Position numbers and translations under genes: made by a program | NCBI RefSeq assembly: GCF_007827975.1 | Contig: NZ_VITT01000003.1 | Direction: 5' to 3' (one strand) | DNA length: 64,000 nucleotides | Source of the DNA: Nitrospirillum viridazoti | Lineage (GTDB): Bacteria; Pseudomonadota; Alphaproteobacteria; Azospirillales; Azospirillaceae | The notes under the pieces: model-generated | Database searches by the model: none | Told to the model about the DNA's origin: nothing | What the model saw: only the letters and a program-made list of their open reading frames with translations | Shown: positions 48,697-57,725 of the stretch, piece after piece | Layout: every line of letters starts with the position of its first letter | Position numbering within the stretch: position 1 is the stretch's first letter

Positions 48697-50070
48697 ATGG
48701 CGCTTCAGCTCTACAATACGCTCACCCGCGCGAAGGAAGTCTTCGTGCCCGTCGACGCCAGCCATGTGCGGATCTATTGCTGCGGCCCCACCGTCTACAG
48801 CTACGCCCATATCGGCAACGGACGCACCTTCACCGCCTTCGATCTGCTGGCACGGGTGATGAAGCATCTATACCCGACCGTGACCTACGCCCGGAACATC
48901 ACCGACGTCGATGACAAGATCATGGACCGGGCCAAGGCGTTGGGGCAGTCCATCGAAACGGTGACGGAGACGACGACGGCGCAGTTCCATGCCGACATGG
49001 ACGCCCTGAACCTGCTGCGCCCGGACGTGGAGCCGCGCGCCACTGGGCACATCGGCGCCATGATCACCATGATCGAGCGGCTGATATCGTCCGGTCACGC
49101 CTATGCCGCGGAAGGCCACGTGCTGTTCAATGTGCCGTCCATGCCCGACTATGGCCGCCTGTCGCGGCGCAGCCAGGATGAGATGATCGCCGGCGCGCGG
49201 GTGGAGGTGGCGCCCTATAAGAAAAGCCCCGCCGACTTCATCCTGTGGAAGCCGTCGGCGGCGGACCAGCCGGGCTGGGACAGCCCCTGGGGCCGGGGCC
49301 GCCCCGGCTGGCATATCGAGTGCAGTGCCATGACCGCCGCCCACCTGGGTCCGGTGTTCGACGTGCACGGCGGCGGGCTGGACCTGATCTTCCCCCACCA
49401 TGAGAACGAGATCGCGCAGAGCCGCTGCGCCCACGGCACCCCGGTCATGGCCAACTACTGGGTCCATGCCGGCTTCCTGACCATGTCCGGCGACAAGATG
49501 TCGAAGTCGCTGGGCAACATCTTCACGGTGGCCGAACTGCTGGACGAGGTGCCGGGCGAGGCCCTGCGCCTGGCGCTGCTGCAGGCGCACTACCGCCAGC
49601 CGCTGGACTTCTCCAAGGAAGGCCTGCGCCAGGCCAAGGCCACGCTGGACCGCTGGTACGGCGTGCTGCGGTCCGCCGGCACTGTGCCGGCAGGCGAGGT
49701 GCCGGCCGACGTGCTGGCGGCGCTGGAGGATGACCTGAACACGCCGCTGGCCTTCAGCCTGCTGCACGAACTGGCCAACCGCTTCCATAAAGAGACGGAT
49801 GAGGCCGCCCGCCAGGCCGTGGCCGCCGGCTTCAAGGCTGCCGCCAACCTGATGGGCCTGCTGACCCAGGACCCCGAGGCCTGGTTCCGCTGGACGCCCA
49901 AGGGCACGGAGGGCCTGGACGAGGCCGCCATCCAGGCCGCCATCCAGGCGCGCAAGGACGCCCGCGCCGCCAAGAACTTCGCCGAGGCCGACCGCATCCG
50001 CAAGGATCTGCTGGACCAGGGCGTGGTGCTGGAGGACGGGCCCCAGGGCACGACCTGGAAGCGGGCGTAG
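48697..50070 (+). CDS. cysS: Cysteinyl-tRNA synthetase
   Basis: Class Ia synthetase of 457 residues. The zinc-binding Cys is in IYCCGPTVYSYAHIGNGRT, which also contains the HIGH-type motif. Other zinc ligands are in WHIECSAM and HHENEIAQSRC, and the KMSKS motif is GDKMSKSLGN. The C-terminal anticodon region ends normally (LLDQGVVLEDGPQGTTWKRA). Confidence 0.98.
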   Translation: MALQLYNTLTRAKEVFVPVDASHVRIYCCGPTVYSYAHIGNGRTFTAFDLLARVMKHLYPTVTYARNITDVDDKIMDRAKALGQSIETVTETTTAQFHADMDALNLLRPDVEPRATGHIGAMITMIERLISSGHAYAAEGHVLFNVPSMPDYGRLSRRSQDEMIAGARVEVAPYKKSPADFILWKPSAADQPGWDSPWGRGRPGWHIECSAMTAAHLGPVFDVHGGGLDLIFPHHENEIAQSRCAHGTPVMANYWVHAGFLTMSGDKMSKSLGNIFTVAELLDEVPGEALRLALLQAHYRQPLDFSKEGLRQAKATLDRWYGVLRSAGTVPAGEVPADVLAALEDDLNTPLAFSLLHELANRFHKETDEAARQAVAAGFKAAANLMGLLTQDPEAWFRWTPKGTEGLDEAAIQAAIQARKDARAAKNFAEADRIRKDLLDQGVVLEDGPQGTTWKRA

Positions 50071-50120
50071 CCGCGACACCGATTGTCCCAACGCCCTAGG
50101 CGGGTAATACTGCCGGCAGA

Positions 50121-50155
50121 ATCCCCCATAGTGGGGTGTGGCGATGTGGGGGGAT
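50121..50155 (+). promoter_or_regulatory. Two mutually exclusive hairpins over a ribosome-binding site
   Basis: ATCCCCC (50121-50127) can pair with GGGGGAT (50149-50155), which is the ribosome site of the next gene. The overlapping CCCCA (50124-50128) can instead pair with TGGGG (50132-50136), freeing it. This could be a simple translational switch, but the arms are low-complexity and the structure is only inferred. Confidence 0.35.
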
Positions 50156-50157
50156 GC

Positions 50158-51597
50158 ATGATCAGGGTCACGGCGGCGTTCGGCCTGGGGTTGTTGGCGG
50201 TGGCGGCACTCGGCGGCCCGGCGGGTGCGCAAACGGCGGCGTCGACCGCGCGGACCAATTTCGACCGGCGGCACTGCGCGGATTCGCCGGCGGAAGAATC
50301 CATCCCGGCCTGCACCCGCATCATCGAGGCGAAGGGGGAAACGGCCCAGGTCCGGGCCGGCGCCTTGCGCAACCGCGCCTTCCACTTCCATCAGGCGGGG
50401 GAACTGGACCGCGCCATTGCCGACTATGGCGCCGCCATCGATTTGCGGCTGCGGGCAGGCGAGACGGATGCCAGGCTTTATGTCGACCGTGGCCTGGCCT
50501 ATGCCGAACGTGGCGACGATGGTCGGGCGCTGGCGGACTACGGCAGCGCCGTGGCGGCGGATCCCAAACTGCTGGCTGGCTACGTCAACCGTGCCGCGCT
50601 ATTCCTGAAGCGGGGTGACCGTGACGCCGCGTTGGCGGACTTCAGCAGCGCCATTGCGCTGAAGGCGGATGATTCCACGCTGTATGTCAGCCGAGGCGCG
50701 CTCTACATCCAGCGCCATGAGGCTGACCGAGCCATCGCGGATGAAAGTGAGGCCATCCGTTTGGACCCGACCGCCGCCGCCGCATGGCGCTTCCGCGCCG
50801 CGGCCTATCGCGCCAAGAGCGACGATGCCCAGGCTCAGTCCGACGCGGCGGAGGCGGTACGGCGGGACCCGCGCATGGCTGAGACCTACAGCGACATCGG
50901 TTTCAGCCAGCAGGCCGCAGGTGAGGCGGCCGGGGCCATCGCGGAATTCACCAAAGCCATAACCCTGAATCCCCGGGATGCTCGCTCCCTCAAGGCGCGC
51001 GGGGACAGCTATCTGGCGGTCGGCGCGCCGGACGCGGCCATCGCGGACTATGGCCAGGCCTTGGTGATCGACCCCGGCCTTACCGACGCGCACAACAACC
51101 GGGGCGTGGCCTATATCGGCAAGGCGGCCTGGGATCTGGCCATCGCCGATTTCACCGCCGTCCTGGCCCAGGATCCCCTGAACGCGGGCGCGCACCTGAA
51201 CCGCAGCCTGGCTTTGCAGTCCAAAGGACAGGACGCCGCCGCCCTTGCCGACCTGGATGATGCCTTGCGGCTGAAGCCCGGCACACCGCAGGCCCTGCTG
51301 CAGCGGGCCGCGATCTACCGCGGCGAAGGTCGGGTGGCTGACGCCCTTGCCGACCTGAACGCCGCCGTCGCGCTGTCGCCGACCTACGCGGACGCGCTAC
51401 GGGCCCGGGGCACCATTGCGCTGGACCAGGACCGCTACGAGGCCGCCATCGCCGACATGAGCCAGGTCATCGCTCTGCACCCCCGGGACGCGGCGGCATA
51501 CCGCTACCGCGCCATCGCCTATGCCGCCCTGCATGACGACGCCCGCGCCACCCGTGATGACGCGGCGGCGCAAGGGCTGGCGCCGGAACAGAAATGA
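50158..51597 (+). CDS. Exported tetratricopeptide-repeat protein
   Basis: From ATG 50158 (G-rich ribosome site) the product has 479 residues. A signal peptide (LLAVAALGGPAGAQT) is followed by about eleven TPR units with the 34-residue pattern, for example LYVDRGLAYAERGDDGRALADYGSAVAADP and AHNNRGVAYIGKAAWDLAIADFTAVLAQDP. It is likely a periplasmic protein-interaction scaffold. The partner is unknown. A weak possible RNA switch overlaps its ribosome site. Confidence 0.88.
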   Translation: MIRVTAAFGLGLLAVAALGGPAGAQTAASTARTNFDRRHCADSPAEESIPACTRIIEAKGETAQVRAGALRNRAFHFHQAGELDRAIADYGAAIDLRLRAGETDARLYVDRGLAYAERGDDGRALADYGSAVAADPKLLAGYVNRAALFLKRGDRDAALADFSSAIALKADDSTLYVSRGALYIQRHEADRAIADESEAIRLDPTAAAAWRFRAAAYRAKSDDAQAQSDAAEAVRRDPRMAETYSDIGFSQQAAGEAAGAIAEFTKAITLNPRDARSLKARGDSYLAVGAPDAAIADYGQALVIDPGLTDAHNNRGVAYIGKAAWDLAIADFTAVLAQDPLNAGAHLNRSLALQSKGQDAAALADLDDALRLKPGTPQALLQRAAIYRGEGRVADALADLNAAVALSPTYADALRARGTIALDQDRYEAAIADMSQVIALHPRDAAAYRYRAIAYAALHDDARATRDDAAAQGLAPEQK

Positions 51598-51600
51598 GGC

Positions 51601-52689
51601 TCACCCCACCGGCGCCCTGGCCCTCAGTTCCCAGGCGCCGGCCTCCTCCGTTCGGCCCAGCTTGCGCAGGCAGGCGGCGCCGGCGGTGAGGGTGGCGGCC
51701 AAGCCGGCGGGGTCGCCGTGTTCGGCGGTCTCTGCGGCGTGGCGGTACCAGTCCATGGCCTCGTCGAAGCGGCCCATGCTGGCCAGGGTGTCACCCACCG
51801 CCTGCAGGGCGTGGCACAGGCCCTCCAGGTTTACCCGCCCGGCGGCATCGCCGTCCTCCACCGCCGTGACGGCGGCCAATGCCCAGGGCAGGGCGTCGGC
51901 CGGGCGTTTCAGGTCCATCAGGCAGTGGCTGACGCGCAGGCGGGCGCGGCCGACGTCGTCGTGGTTGACGGGGGTGTCGGGCGCGCCCCGCTCCAGCGCC
52001 TGGACGCTGCGCTGGAACCAGACCAGCGCGTCCTCGACCAAGCCCAAGGCGTAGAAGCAGTCCGCCATCAGGTGCAGGCTGGCGCCCAGGCTGGCGTGGT
52101 CCACGCGTGCGGTGCCGTCGCCCTGCTCCTTGGCGGCCACCGCCTGCTGCAGCCAGGGCAGGGCCTGGTCGGGCTGACCCTGGCGCGCCAGGCAGGCGGC
52201 GGCCTGGTGCAGGCTGTGGCCCACGGCCTCGCGGTCCACCCGGCCCTGGGCATCGCCCCGGCTGGCGGCCTCCGCCGCCTGTTGGAACCAGGCCAGCGCC
52301 TCCGTATCCCGGCCCAGGCGGGCCAGGCAGGTCCCAACCAGGTGCAGGCAGGCGGCCAGGTTGTCGCCGTGCACCAGCCCGTGGGCATCGCCCTGTTCCG
52401 CCGCCGCCACGGCGTCCTGGAACTCCGCCAGCGCCTCGTCGATGCGGCCCAGGTCGTACAGACAATAGCCCACGTCATAGAGGATGCGGCCCAGGCGGTC
52501 CGCATCCACGACCCCGTGGCCATCGCCTTGCCGGGCCAACAGGGCCGCATGCTGGAAGACGGGCAGCGCCTCCTCGGGACGGCCCTGGTCGATCAGGCCG
52601 CGCCCCTGCCGATGGAACCCCCTGGAGTCCGGGAAGGCGGGGTTCATGAAGGCGGGATCGGCGAAGGGAATTGCGGTGTGCGCCGGCAT
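51601..52689 (-). CDS. TPR-like protein with exact 45-residue repeats
   Basis: From ATG 52689 (362 residues; a TTG at 52752 is the alternative) the protein contains six tandem units of exactly 45 residues. Each opens with a GD-x-x-G turn (QGDGHGVVDADRLG, QGDAHGLVHGDNLA, RGDAQGRVDREAVG) and has a TPR-like helix pair ending ALxWFQQA. The 11 residues beyond a normal 34-residue TPR form the conserved turn. No signal peptide. It converges on the preceding TPR gene with 3 bp between stops. Function unknown. Confidence 0.85.
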   Translation of the reverse strand: MPAHTAIPFADPAFMNPAFPDSRGFHRQGRGLIDQGRPEEALPVFQHAALLARQGDGHGVVDADRLGRILYDVGYCLYDLGRIDEALAEFQDAVAAAEQGDAHGLVHGDNLAACLHLVGTCLARLGRDTEALAWFQQAAEAASRGDAQGRVDREAVGHSLHQAAACLARQGQPDQALPWLQQAVAAKEQGDGTARVDHASLGASLHLMADCFYALGLVEDALVWFQRSVQALERGAPDTPVNHDDVGRARLRVSHCLMDLKRPADALPWALAAVTAVEDGDAAGRVNLEGLCHALQAVGDTLASMGRFDEAMDWYRHAAETAEHGDPAGLAATLTAGAACLRKLGRTEEAGAWELRARAPVG

Positions 52690-53489
52690 GCGAGGGGTGG
52701 CTTCCTGCGAAGGGGGCCGGCCAAAGGTGGGGACTACCTCCGGGGCTGTCAACGCGCGGCCGGGGCGGGGGGCCTTCTGGGCAGGGGTGCCGGATCAAGG
52801 CTATGGAGGAAGGGATACGGCGCGCGCCATACCCCACCCCACCAAAGACCAAGGGGTCCCAGCGGCCCCTGCACAGTCCTTTCCCTTTCGATCAGCCTCG
52901 GGCGCTACCTGGGCCCGTCCCGTCTTCCCGCGGACGCCGGCGCTGCCCCTCCATCCCGTTACGACAAGAAACCATCCAGCATAGGGCATGGGCCGGCATC
53001 AGCTATCACCAGTCATGCCGACGTTCGGCCAGGAGAAGGATCCTGGTGAAAGTCTATTTCCGGATCCAGCGGAGCTGTTAGCGCGACATTTACTCTGAAC
53101 GAAAGGAGTCGTCCTCCAAAATTATGGATTCGGTGCCATTGTTCCCTGCCGATTGAAGCAAGATGAGGTGGAAATTAGAATTATAAAGCATCTTCCAGGA
53201 CGGAAAATTTCCCATGGCTGGAGTTGTGTGACTGAATCCTAAATTTTATCTAACCTGCAGGGAGTGTTCAGCACTCCGATTTTGCGTAATTGTTCATGCT
53301 GATATACAAATCAACCGAATATGAGAAACTTCCTGTTATGAGTGCTGTATGGCTCTCGGCTGGACTTGTCGTCTTGCTCAATGCGCCTACGGATTCAGTA
53401 ATTCAAAAAATAGAGCTTGGCAGGAAAGGTTTTTGTGGTCGCGTATTTGCTTACGCCTAATGAAATCTCAGGTATTGAGGAGATCGATC
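52690..53489. other. Long intergenic region (about 800 bp)
   Basis: The first half (to about 53040) is GC-rich without a coding pattern I trust. The second half (53085-53489) is AT-rich and reads as promoter or foreign DNA before the VHL-like gene. I see no RNA gene or repeat. Confidence 0.5.
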
Positions 53490-53879
53490 ATGCGTAAATT
53501 CGCTTTCTTCTGCGCCCTCGCTTTCCCCCTGCTGTCCGCCTCGTATGCCAGTGCGCAGCAATGCGACAATCAACAGGAGGCATCGCCGCAGTCGCGCGTG
53601 AAGTCCGGCCTGAGCTTGCAGAACACCACCACCAGCCAGATCAATGTGCTGTGGGCGGGATTTGACGGGGTCCTGACGCACTACACGACGCTACAGCCGA
53701 AGCAGTCGGTGGATTTCATCTCGTATGTCGGCCACATCTGGTATCTGGAGGCGTTCACGCCCAACGGCGCCGTTTGCCTGGGCCCCATCCGCCCGGTGCA
53801 GGCCTCGGCCTGCAAAATGAAGATCTCCCTGCAGGGCGGCGACTTCGCTTACGAACAGCAGGGCTGCCAGGTCGAATAA
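53490..53879 (+). CDS. Secreted small protein with von Hippel-Lindau beta-domain-like sequence
   Basis: The ATG follows GAGGAG by 7 nt and gives 129 residues. A signal peptide (FFCALAFPLLSASYASA, cleavage before QQ) precedes a domain at 38-90. The spacing FDG (58-60), Y65, TL (67-68), P70, SY (78-79), GH (81-82) and W84 matches the beta domain of VHL. Cys25, Cys96, Cys108 and Cys126 could form two disulfides. Bacterial secreted members of the VHL beta fold exist, but no function is established for this one. A hairpin terminator follows. Confidence 0.8.
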   Translation: MRKFAFFCALAFPLLSASYASAQQCDNQQEASPQSRVKSGLSLQNTTTSQINVLWAGFDGVLTHYTTLQPKQSVDFISYVGHIWYLEAFTPNGAVCLGPIRPVQASACKMKISLQGGDFAYEQQGCQVE

Positions 53880-53887
53880 GCGCCGGC

Positions 53888-53920
53888 GGGCGGCATCGGT
53901 CCTGCGGGTCCATGCCGCCC
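53888..53920. terminator. Hairpin between convergent VHL-like and chemoreceptor genes
   Basis: GGGCGGCAT (53888-53896) pairs with ATGCCGCCC (53912-53920) across a 15-nt loop, between two convergent stops. Only a C/T-rich tail follows. It could act in both directions. Confidence 0.5.
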
Positions 53921-53938
53921 TCCCATCTTCCCCTCCCT

Positions 53939-55645
53939 TCACGCCGCCCGTACCGTCCCCAGAAACCGTTCCACCGCGCCGGTCAGCACGTCGGCGTGTT
54001 CCGCCAGCTTGCCGGACGTACCCTTGATCTGGGTGGCGGCGCTGCCGGTGGTGGTGGCCGCGGCGCTGACCTGGGTGATGTCGCGCGACATGTCCTCGGT
54101 GCCGGTGGCGGCCTCATTGATGCCGCGGGCCACCTCACGGGTGGCGGCGGTCTGTTCCTCCACGGCCGACGCGATGGCCATGGCGATGTCGGCCATGCCG
54201 GTGATGGCGCGCTGCATGCCGGCGATGGCGGCGGCCGTGCGCTCGCTCAAGCCCTGGATGCGCTGCACCTGGGCGGTTACGTCCTCCGTCGCCTTGGCGG
54301 TCTGCGTGGCCAGCGCCTTGACCTCGCTGGCCACGACGGCGAAGCCCTTGCCGGCCTCACCGGCGCGCGCCGCCTCGATGGTGGCGTTCAGGGCCAGCAG
54401 GTTGGTCTGCGCGGCGATGCCGGCGATGATCTCAACCACCTCGGTGATGCGGTTGGTGCTGTCCCGCAACTGGCCCACCACCTCGGTGGAGGCGGCACAG
54501 TCGGCAATGGCGTCCTGGGCCTGCAGGCGGGAGCGTTCCACCTGGCGCGCGATCTCCTGCACCGTGGCGGCCAATTCCTCCGACGCGGTGGCGACCATCT
54601 GCACGTTGGCCGAGGTCTGCAGGGCGGTGCCGGCGACGGCGCTGGAGCGGTCGCGGGTGACGCCTGCCGCGTCCGCCATGGACTCCGCCGTGTCCTTCAT
54701 CTCGCGGGCGGCGGCGGCCAGGGCATCGACCAGGCTGGCCACCTGAGCCTCGAAGGCGTCCGCCACCGCCGCCTGGGCCGCCTTGCGCTCCCGCTCCGCC
54801 TGGGTGCGCAGGGCCGCCTGTTCCTGTTCCAGCCGCCGCACGGCCAGGGCATTGTCGCGGAACACGGCCAGCGCCCGGCCCAGCAGGCCGACCTCGTCCC
54901 GCCGCTCCTGCTGGGCCAGCACGGCTCCCTCCAGGTCACCGCGCGCCAGTCGGCCCAGCGCGTCCGCCATCGCGGTCAGGGGCCGGGCCACGGTGCGCGA
55001 CATGGCCAGGATGACCACCACCCCCAAAGCCAGGCTGGCGGCCAGCGCCCCCAGCACGGCGGTGCGCGCCGCCTCGCGGGTGGCGTTCGCCGTCCGCGCC
55101 AGTTCCTGCCCACGGCGGGCGTTCCAGTCCAGCGTGTCCGTCAGGGGGCTGATGACGGCGCGGAAGGCGTCCTTCAGCGGGCCGGAGGCGAAGCTCTGCA
55201 TGCCGGCATCGTCATGCGCATCGATCAGGCCCACCAGCTTGGCCGTGGCGGCGGTGTAGCGCTGCCAGGCCTCGGTGAAGGTGCGCAAGAAATGCCCGTC
55301 CGGGCTGCCGGCGTTGACGTTGGCGGCATAATCGCGGATGGCCGTTTCCACCGCCGCCCGGGTCTTGGGAAAATCATCCTCCGCCCCTTTGACATCGCCG
55401 GCGTCGTGCACGGCGGCGGCCAGCGCCAGGCGCAGTTCCAGGCGGCGATAGCGATTCAGGCTTTCCATCAGCTCCCCCAGCCGCACGGCGTTGGGCAGCG
55501 CCTGGCCGGCCAGGGTGTCCGTCGTCCGCCCCAGGCTGGCCTGCGTCCAGAGCGAGGTGCCGCCCAGGGCCGCCATGAAGGCCAGGACGGCCAGGAAGGA
55601 GAGGAGGACCTTGGCGCGCAGCGACAGGTTCAGCCAAAGCGTCAT
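53939..55645 (-). CDS. Methyl-accepting chemotaxis protein
   Basis: The 568-residue transmembrane chemoreceptor has TM1 (about 8-30), a periplasmic four-helix-bundle-like sensor (about 31-185), TM2 (about 190-212) and a HAMP domain (RTVARPLTAMADALGRLARGD). The cytoplasmic signalling domain has the hairpin tip GIAAQTNLLALNATIEAARAG and EAGKGFAVVASEVKALA. No C-terminal CheR-tethering pentapeptide is present. The ligand is unknown. Confidence 0.96.
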   Translation of the reverse strand: MTLWLNLSLRAKVLLSFLAVLAFMAALGGTSLWTQASLGRTTDTLAGQALPNAVRLGELMESLNRYRRLELRLALAAAVHDAGDVKGAEDDFPKTRAAVETAIRDYAANVNAGSPDGHFLRTFTEAWQRYTAATAKLVGLIDAHDDAGMQSFASGPLKDAFRAVISPLTDTLDWNARRGQELARTANATREAARTAVLGALAASLALGVVVILAMSRTVARPLTAMADALGRLARGDLEGAVLAQQERRDEVGLLGRALAVFRDNALAVRRLEQEQAALRTQAERERKAAQAAVADAFEAQVASLVDALAAAAREMKDTAESMADAAGVTRDRSSAVAGTALQTSANVQMVATASEELAATVQEIARQVERSRLQAQDAIADCAASTEVVGQLRDSTNRITEVVEIIAGIAAQTNLLALNATIEAARAGEAGKGFAVVASEVKALATQTAKATEDVTAQVQRIQGLSERTAAAIAGMQRAITGMADIAMAIASAVEEQTAATREVARGINEAATGTEDMSRDITQVSAAATTTGSAATQIKGTSGKLAEHADVLTGAVERFLGTVRAA

Positions 55646-56071
55646 GGGCGGTTTCCTTGAGAAGGGGGACGGATGCTGGAACAGGGAAAATAAAGAGCAA
55701 GGCCGGCGGAGGCGCGGTTGCTTGGGAGTAAAATTCGATAAAATTTTCGATATTAACTAGAATGATCCAAGAACTTGACTATGCAAAAAGTATAGGTACT
55801 GAACAAAAGAAGGCAACATCCGTGTGTAGGGTTTCATTAATTTGATTGGTTAATTCTACCCGTCAGCCGCTTCCGGATGTCACAGTCGATCACATCCGGA
55901 AGCGCCTGGCGGTTTTTACCAATGGCCCAGCGATCCATTTCCCACTGTCGCCGGATCAGGGGCGTGCCGCGCCCGGCAGGGCCGCCATGTCCGTCCTTGA
56001 CGGCTTCCAAGGTTGCTTCGTTGCGTGCGATGGGCCATTGTCGCAACTCCATTACGTTATCTGGCCTGGTT
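55646..56071. other. AT-rich intergenic region and leader of cimA
   Basis: The part nearest the chemoreceptor (55700-55860) is AT-rich and likely holds both divergent promoters. The rest forms the leader of cimA and contains a large stem-loop (55868-55904). No reliable gene is seen. Confidence 0.5.
55868..55904 (+). terminator. 13-bp stem-loop in the cimA leader, possible attenuator
   Basis: CGCTTCCGGATGT (55868-55880) is exactly complementary to 55892-55904 across an 11-nt loop, extended by CAG/CTG after one mismatch. TTTTT occurs at 55913-55917, eight bases beyond the stem. It lies about 170 bp before the citramalate synthase start and could attenuate an amino-acid biosynthetic gene. No leader peptide with Ile/Leu/Val codons is evident. 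Confidence 0.45.
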
Positions 56072-57694
56072 ATGACCGATCGCCCCCGCATCTACCTGTA
56101 CGACACCACGCTGCGCGACGGCGCGCAGACCCAGGGCGTGGACTTCACCGCGGCTGACAAGGCGGCTATCGCGCGGGAATTGGATGCGTTGGGCATCGAC
56201 TATATCGAGGGCGGCTGGCCGGGGGCCAACCCCACGGACGACGCCTTTTTCGCCGACCCGCCCCGCTTCAAGCGGGCGCGGCTGACGGCCTTCGGCATGA
56301 CCCGCCGCCCGGGGCGCAGCGCCGGCAACGACCCGGGCCTGAACGCCCTGTTCAACGCCACGGACAGGGTGCCGGGCGCCGGCATCTGCCTGGTGGGCAA
56401 GACCTGGGATTTCCATGTCGACGTGGCCCTGAACATCCCGCGCGGGGAAAACCTGGACCTGATCCGCGACAGCGTGGCGGAGACGGCGGCCCGGGGGCGC
56501 GAGCCGCTGTTCGATGCGGAGCATTTCTTCGACGGCTACAAGGCCAACCCGGACTACGCCCTGGCCTGCGTGCGCGCGGCGTATGAGGGCGGGGCCCGCT
56601 GGGTGGTGTTGTGCGACACCAACGGCGGCAGCCTGCCGCATGAGGTGGAGGCCATCGTGGCGGCCGTGGCCCGGATCATCCCGGGCGACCGGCTGGGCAT
56701 CCACTGCCACAACGACACCGAGAACGCCGTGGCCAACAGCCTGGCGGCGGTGCGCGCCGGCGCCCGCATGATCCAGGGCACGCTGAACGGCCTGGGGGAG
56801 CGCTGCGGCAACGCCAACCTCATTTCCCTCATCCCCACCCTGTCCCTGAAGATGGGGTATGAGACCGGTGTGGACGAGGAGGGGATGCGCCGCCTGGTCC
56901 ATGTCAGCCGCCTGCTGGACGACCGGCTGAACCGCGCCCCCAACCGCCACGCCGCCTATGTTGGCGAAAGCGCCTTCGCCCATAAGGGCGGCCTGCACGT
57001 CTCGGCGGTGGAGAAGGATCCCGCCAGCTATGAGCATGTGCCGCCGGAGAGCGTGGGCAATCGCCGCCACGTCGTGGTGTCGGACCAGGCCGGCCGATCC
57101 AACGTCCTGGCCCGCCTGCGCGAGGTCGGCATCAGCATCGAACCCAACGATCCCCGTGTGGGTGCCTTGGTGGAGGCGGTGAAGCGGCGGGAATTCGAGG
57201 GCTACGCCTACGACGGCGCCGAGGCCAGTTTCGAGCTGCTGGCGCGGCGCACGCTGGGCACCCTGCCGGACTATTTCCGCCTGATCTCTTTCCGCGTGCT
57301 GGATGAGCGGCGCTGGAACGCCCAGGGGCAGCTGGTGACCCTGTCGGAGGCGACCGCCAAGCTGGAGGTGCCGGGCGTGGCCGATGCCCTGATGACGGTG
57401 GCGGAGGGCAACGGCCCGGTGAACGCGCTGGATACGGCGCTGCGCAAGGCCCTGATCCCCGCCTACCCGCATCTGGACGGGATGCGGCTGGTCGACTACA
57501 AGGTCCGCATCCTGACCCCCCAGGACGGCACCAAGGCGGTGACCCGCGTCATGATCGAAACGCGGATGCCGGACGGCGCCCCTTGGGTTACCGTCGGGGT
57601 ATCGGCCAACGTCATCGACGCCTCGTTCAACGCGCTGTTCGACAGCATCACCTATTGTCTCTACCGCGCGGGGGCCACCGTCCCCGCCGCGTGA
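56072..57694 (+). CDS. cimA: Citramalate synthase
   Basis: The 540-residue HMG-CoA-lyase/LeuA superfamily enzyme condenses pyruvate and acetyl-CoA to citramalate for isoleucine synthesis. The catalytic domain has LYDTTLRDGAQTQGVDFT, IEGGWPGANPTDDAFF (the GG-W-PGANP region is typical of CimA rather than LeuA) and metal-site HCHNDTENAVANS. KGGLHVSAVEK and the C-terminal LeuA dimer/regulatory domain follow. ATG 56072 is chosen because upstream sequence contains the leader hairpin. Confidence 0.93.
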   Translation: MTDRPRIYLYDTTLRDGAQTQGVDFTAADKAAIARELDALGIDYIEGGWPGANPTDDAFFADPPRFKRARLTAFGMTRRPGRSAGNDPGLNALFNATDRVPGAGICLVGKTWDFHVDVALNIPRGENLDLIRDSVAETAARGREPLFDAEHFFDGYKANPDYALACVRAAYEGGARWVVLCDTNGGSLPHEVEAIVAAVARIIPGDRLGIHCHNDTENAVANSLAAVRAGARMIQGTLNGLGERCGNANLISLIPTLSLKMGYETGVDEEGMRRLVHVSRLLDDRLNRAPNRHAAYVGESAFAHKGGLHVSAVEKDPASYEHVPPESVGNRRHVVVSDQAGRSNVLARLREVGISIEPNDPRVGALVEAVKRREFEGYAYDGAEASFELLARRTLGTLPDYFRLISFRVLDERRWNAQGQLVTLSEATAKLEVPGVADALMTVAEGNGPVNALDTALRKALIPAYPHLDGMRLVDYKVRILTPQDGTKAVTRVMIETRMPDGAPWVTVGVSANVIDASFNALFDSITYCLYRAGATVPAA

Positions 57695-57725
57695 GGGACG
57701 AAAGCCAGTTCAGGACCCCCTTGCC

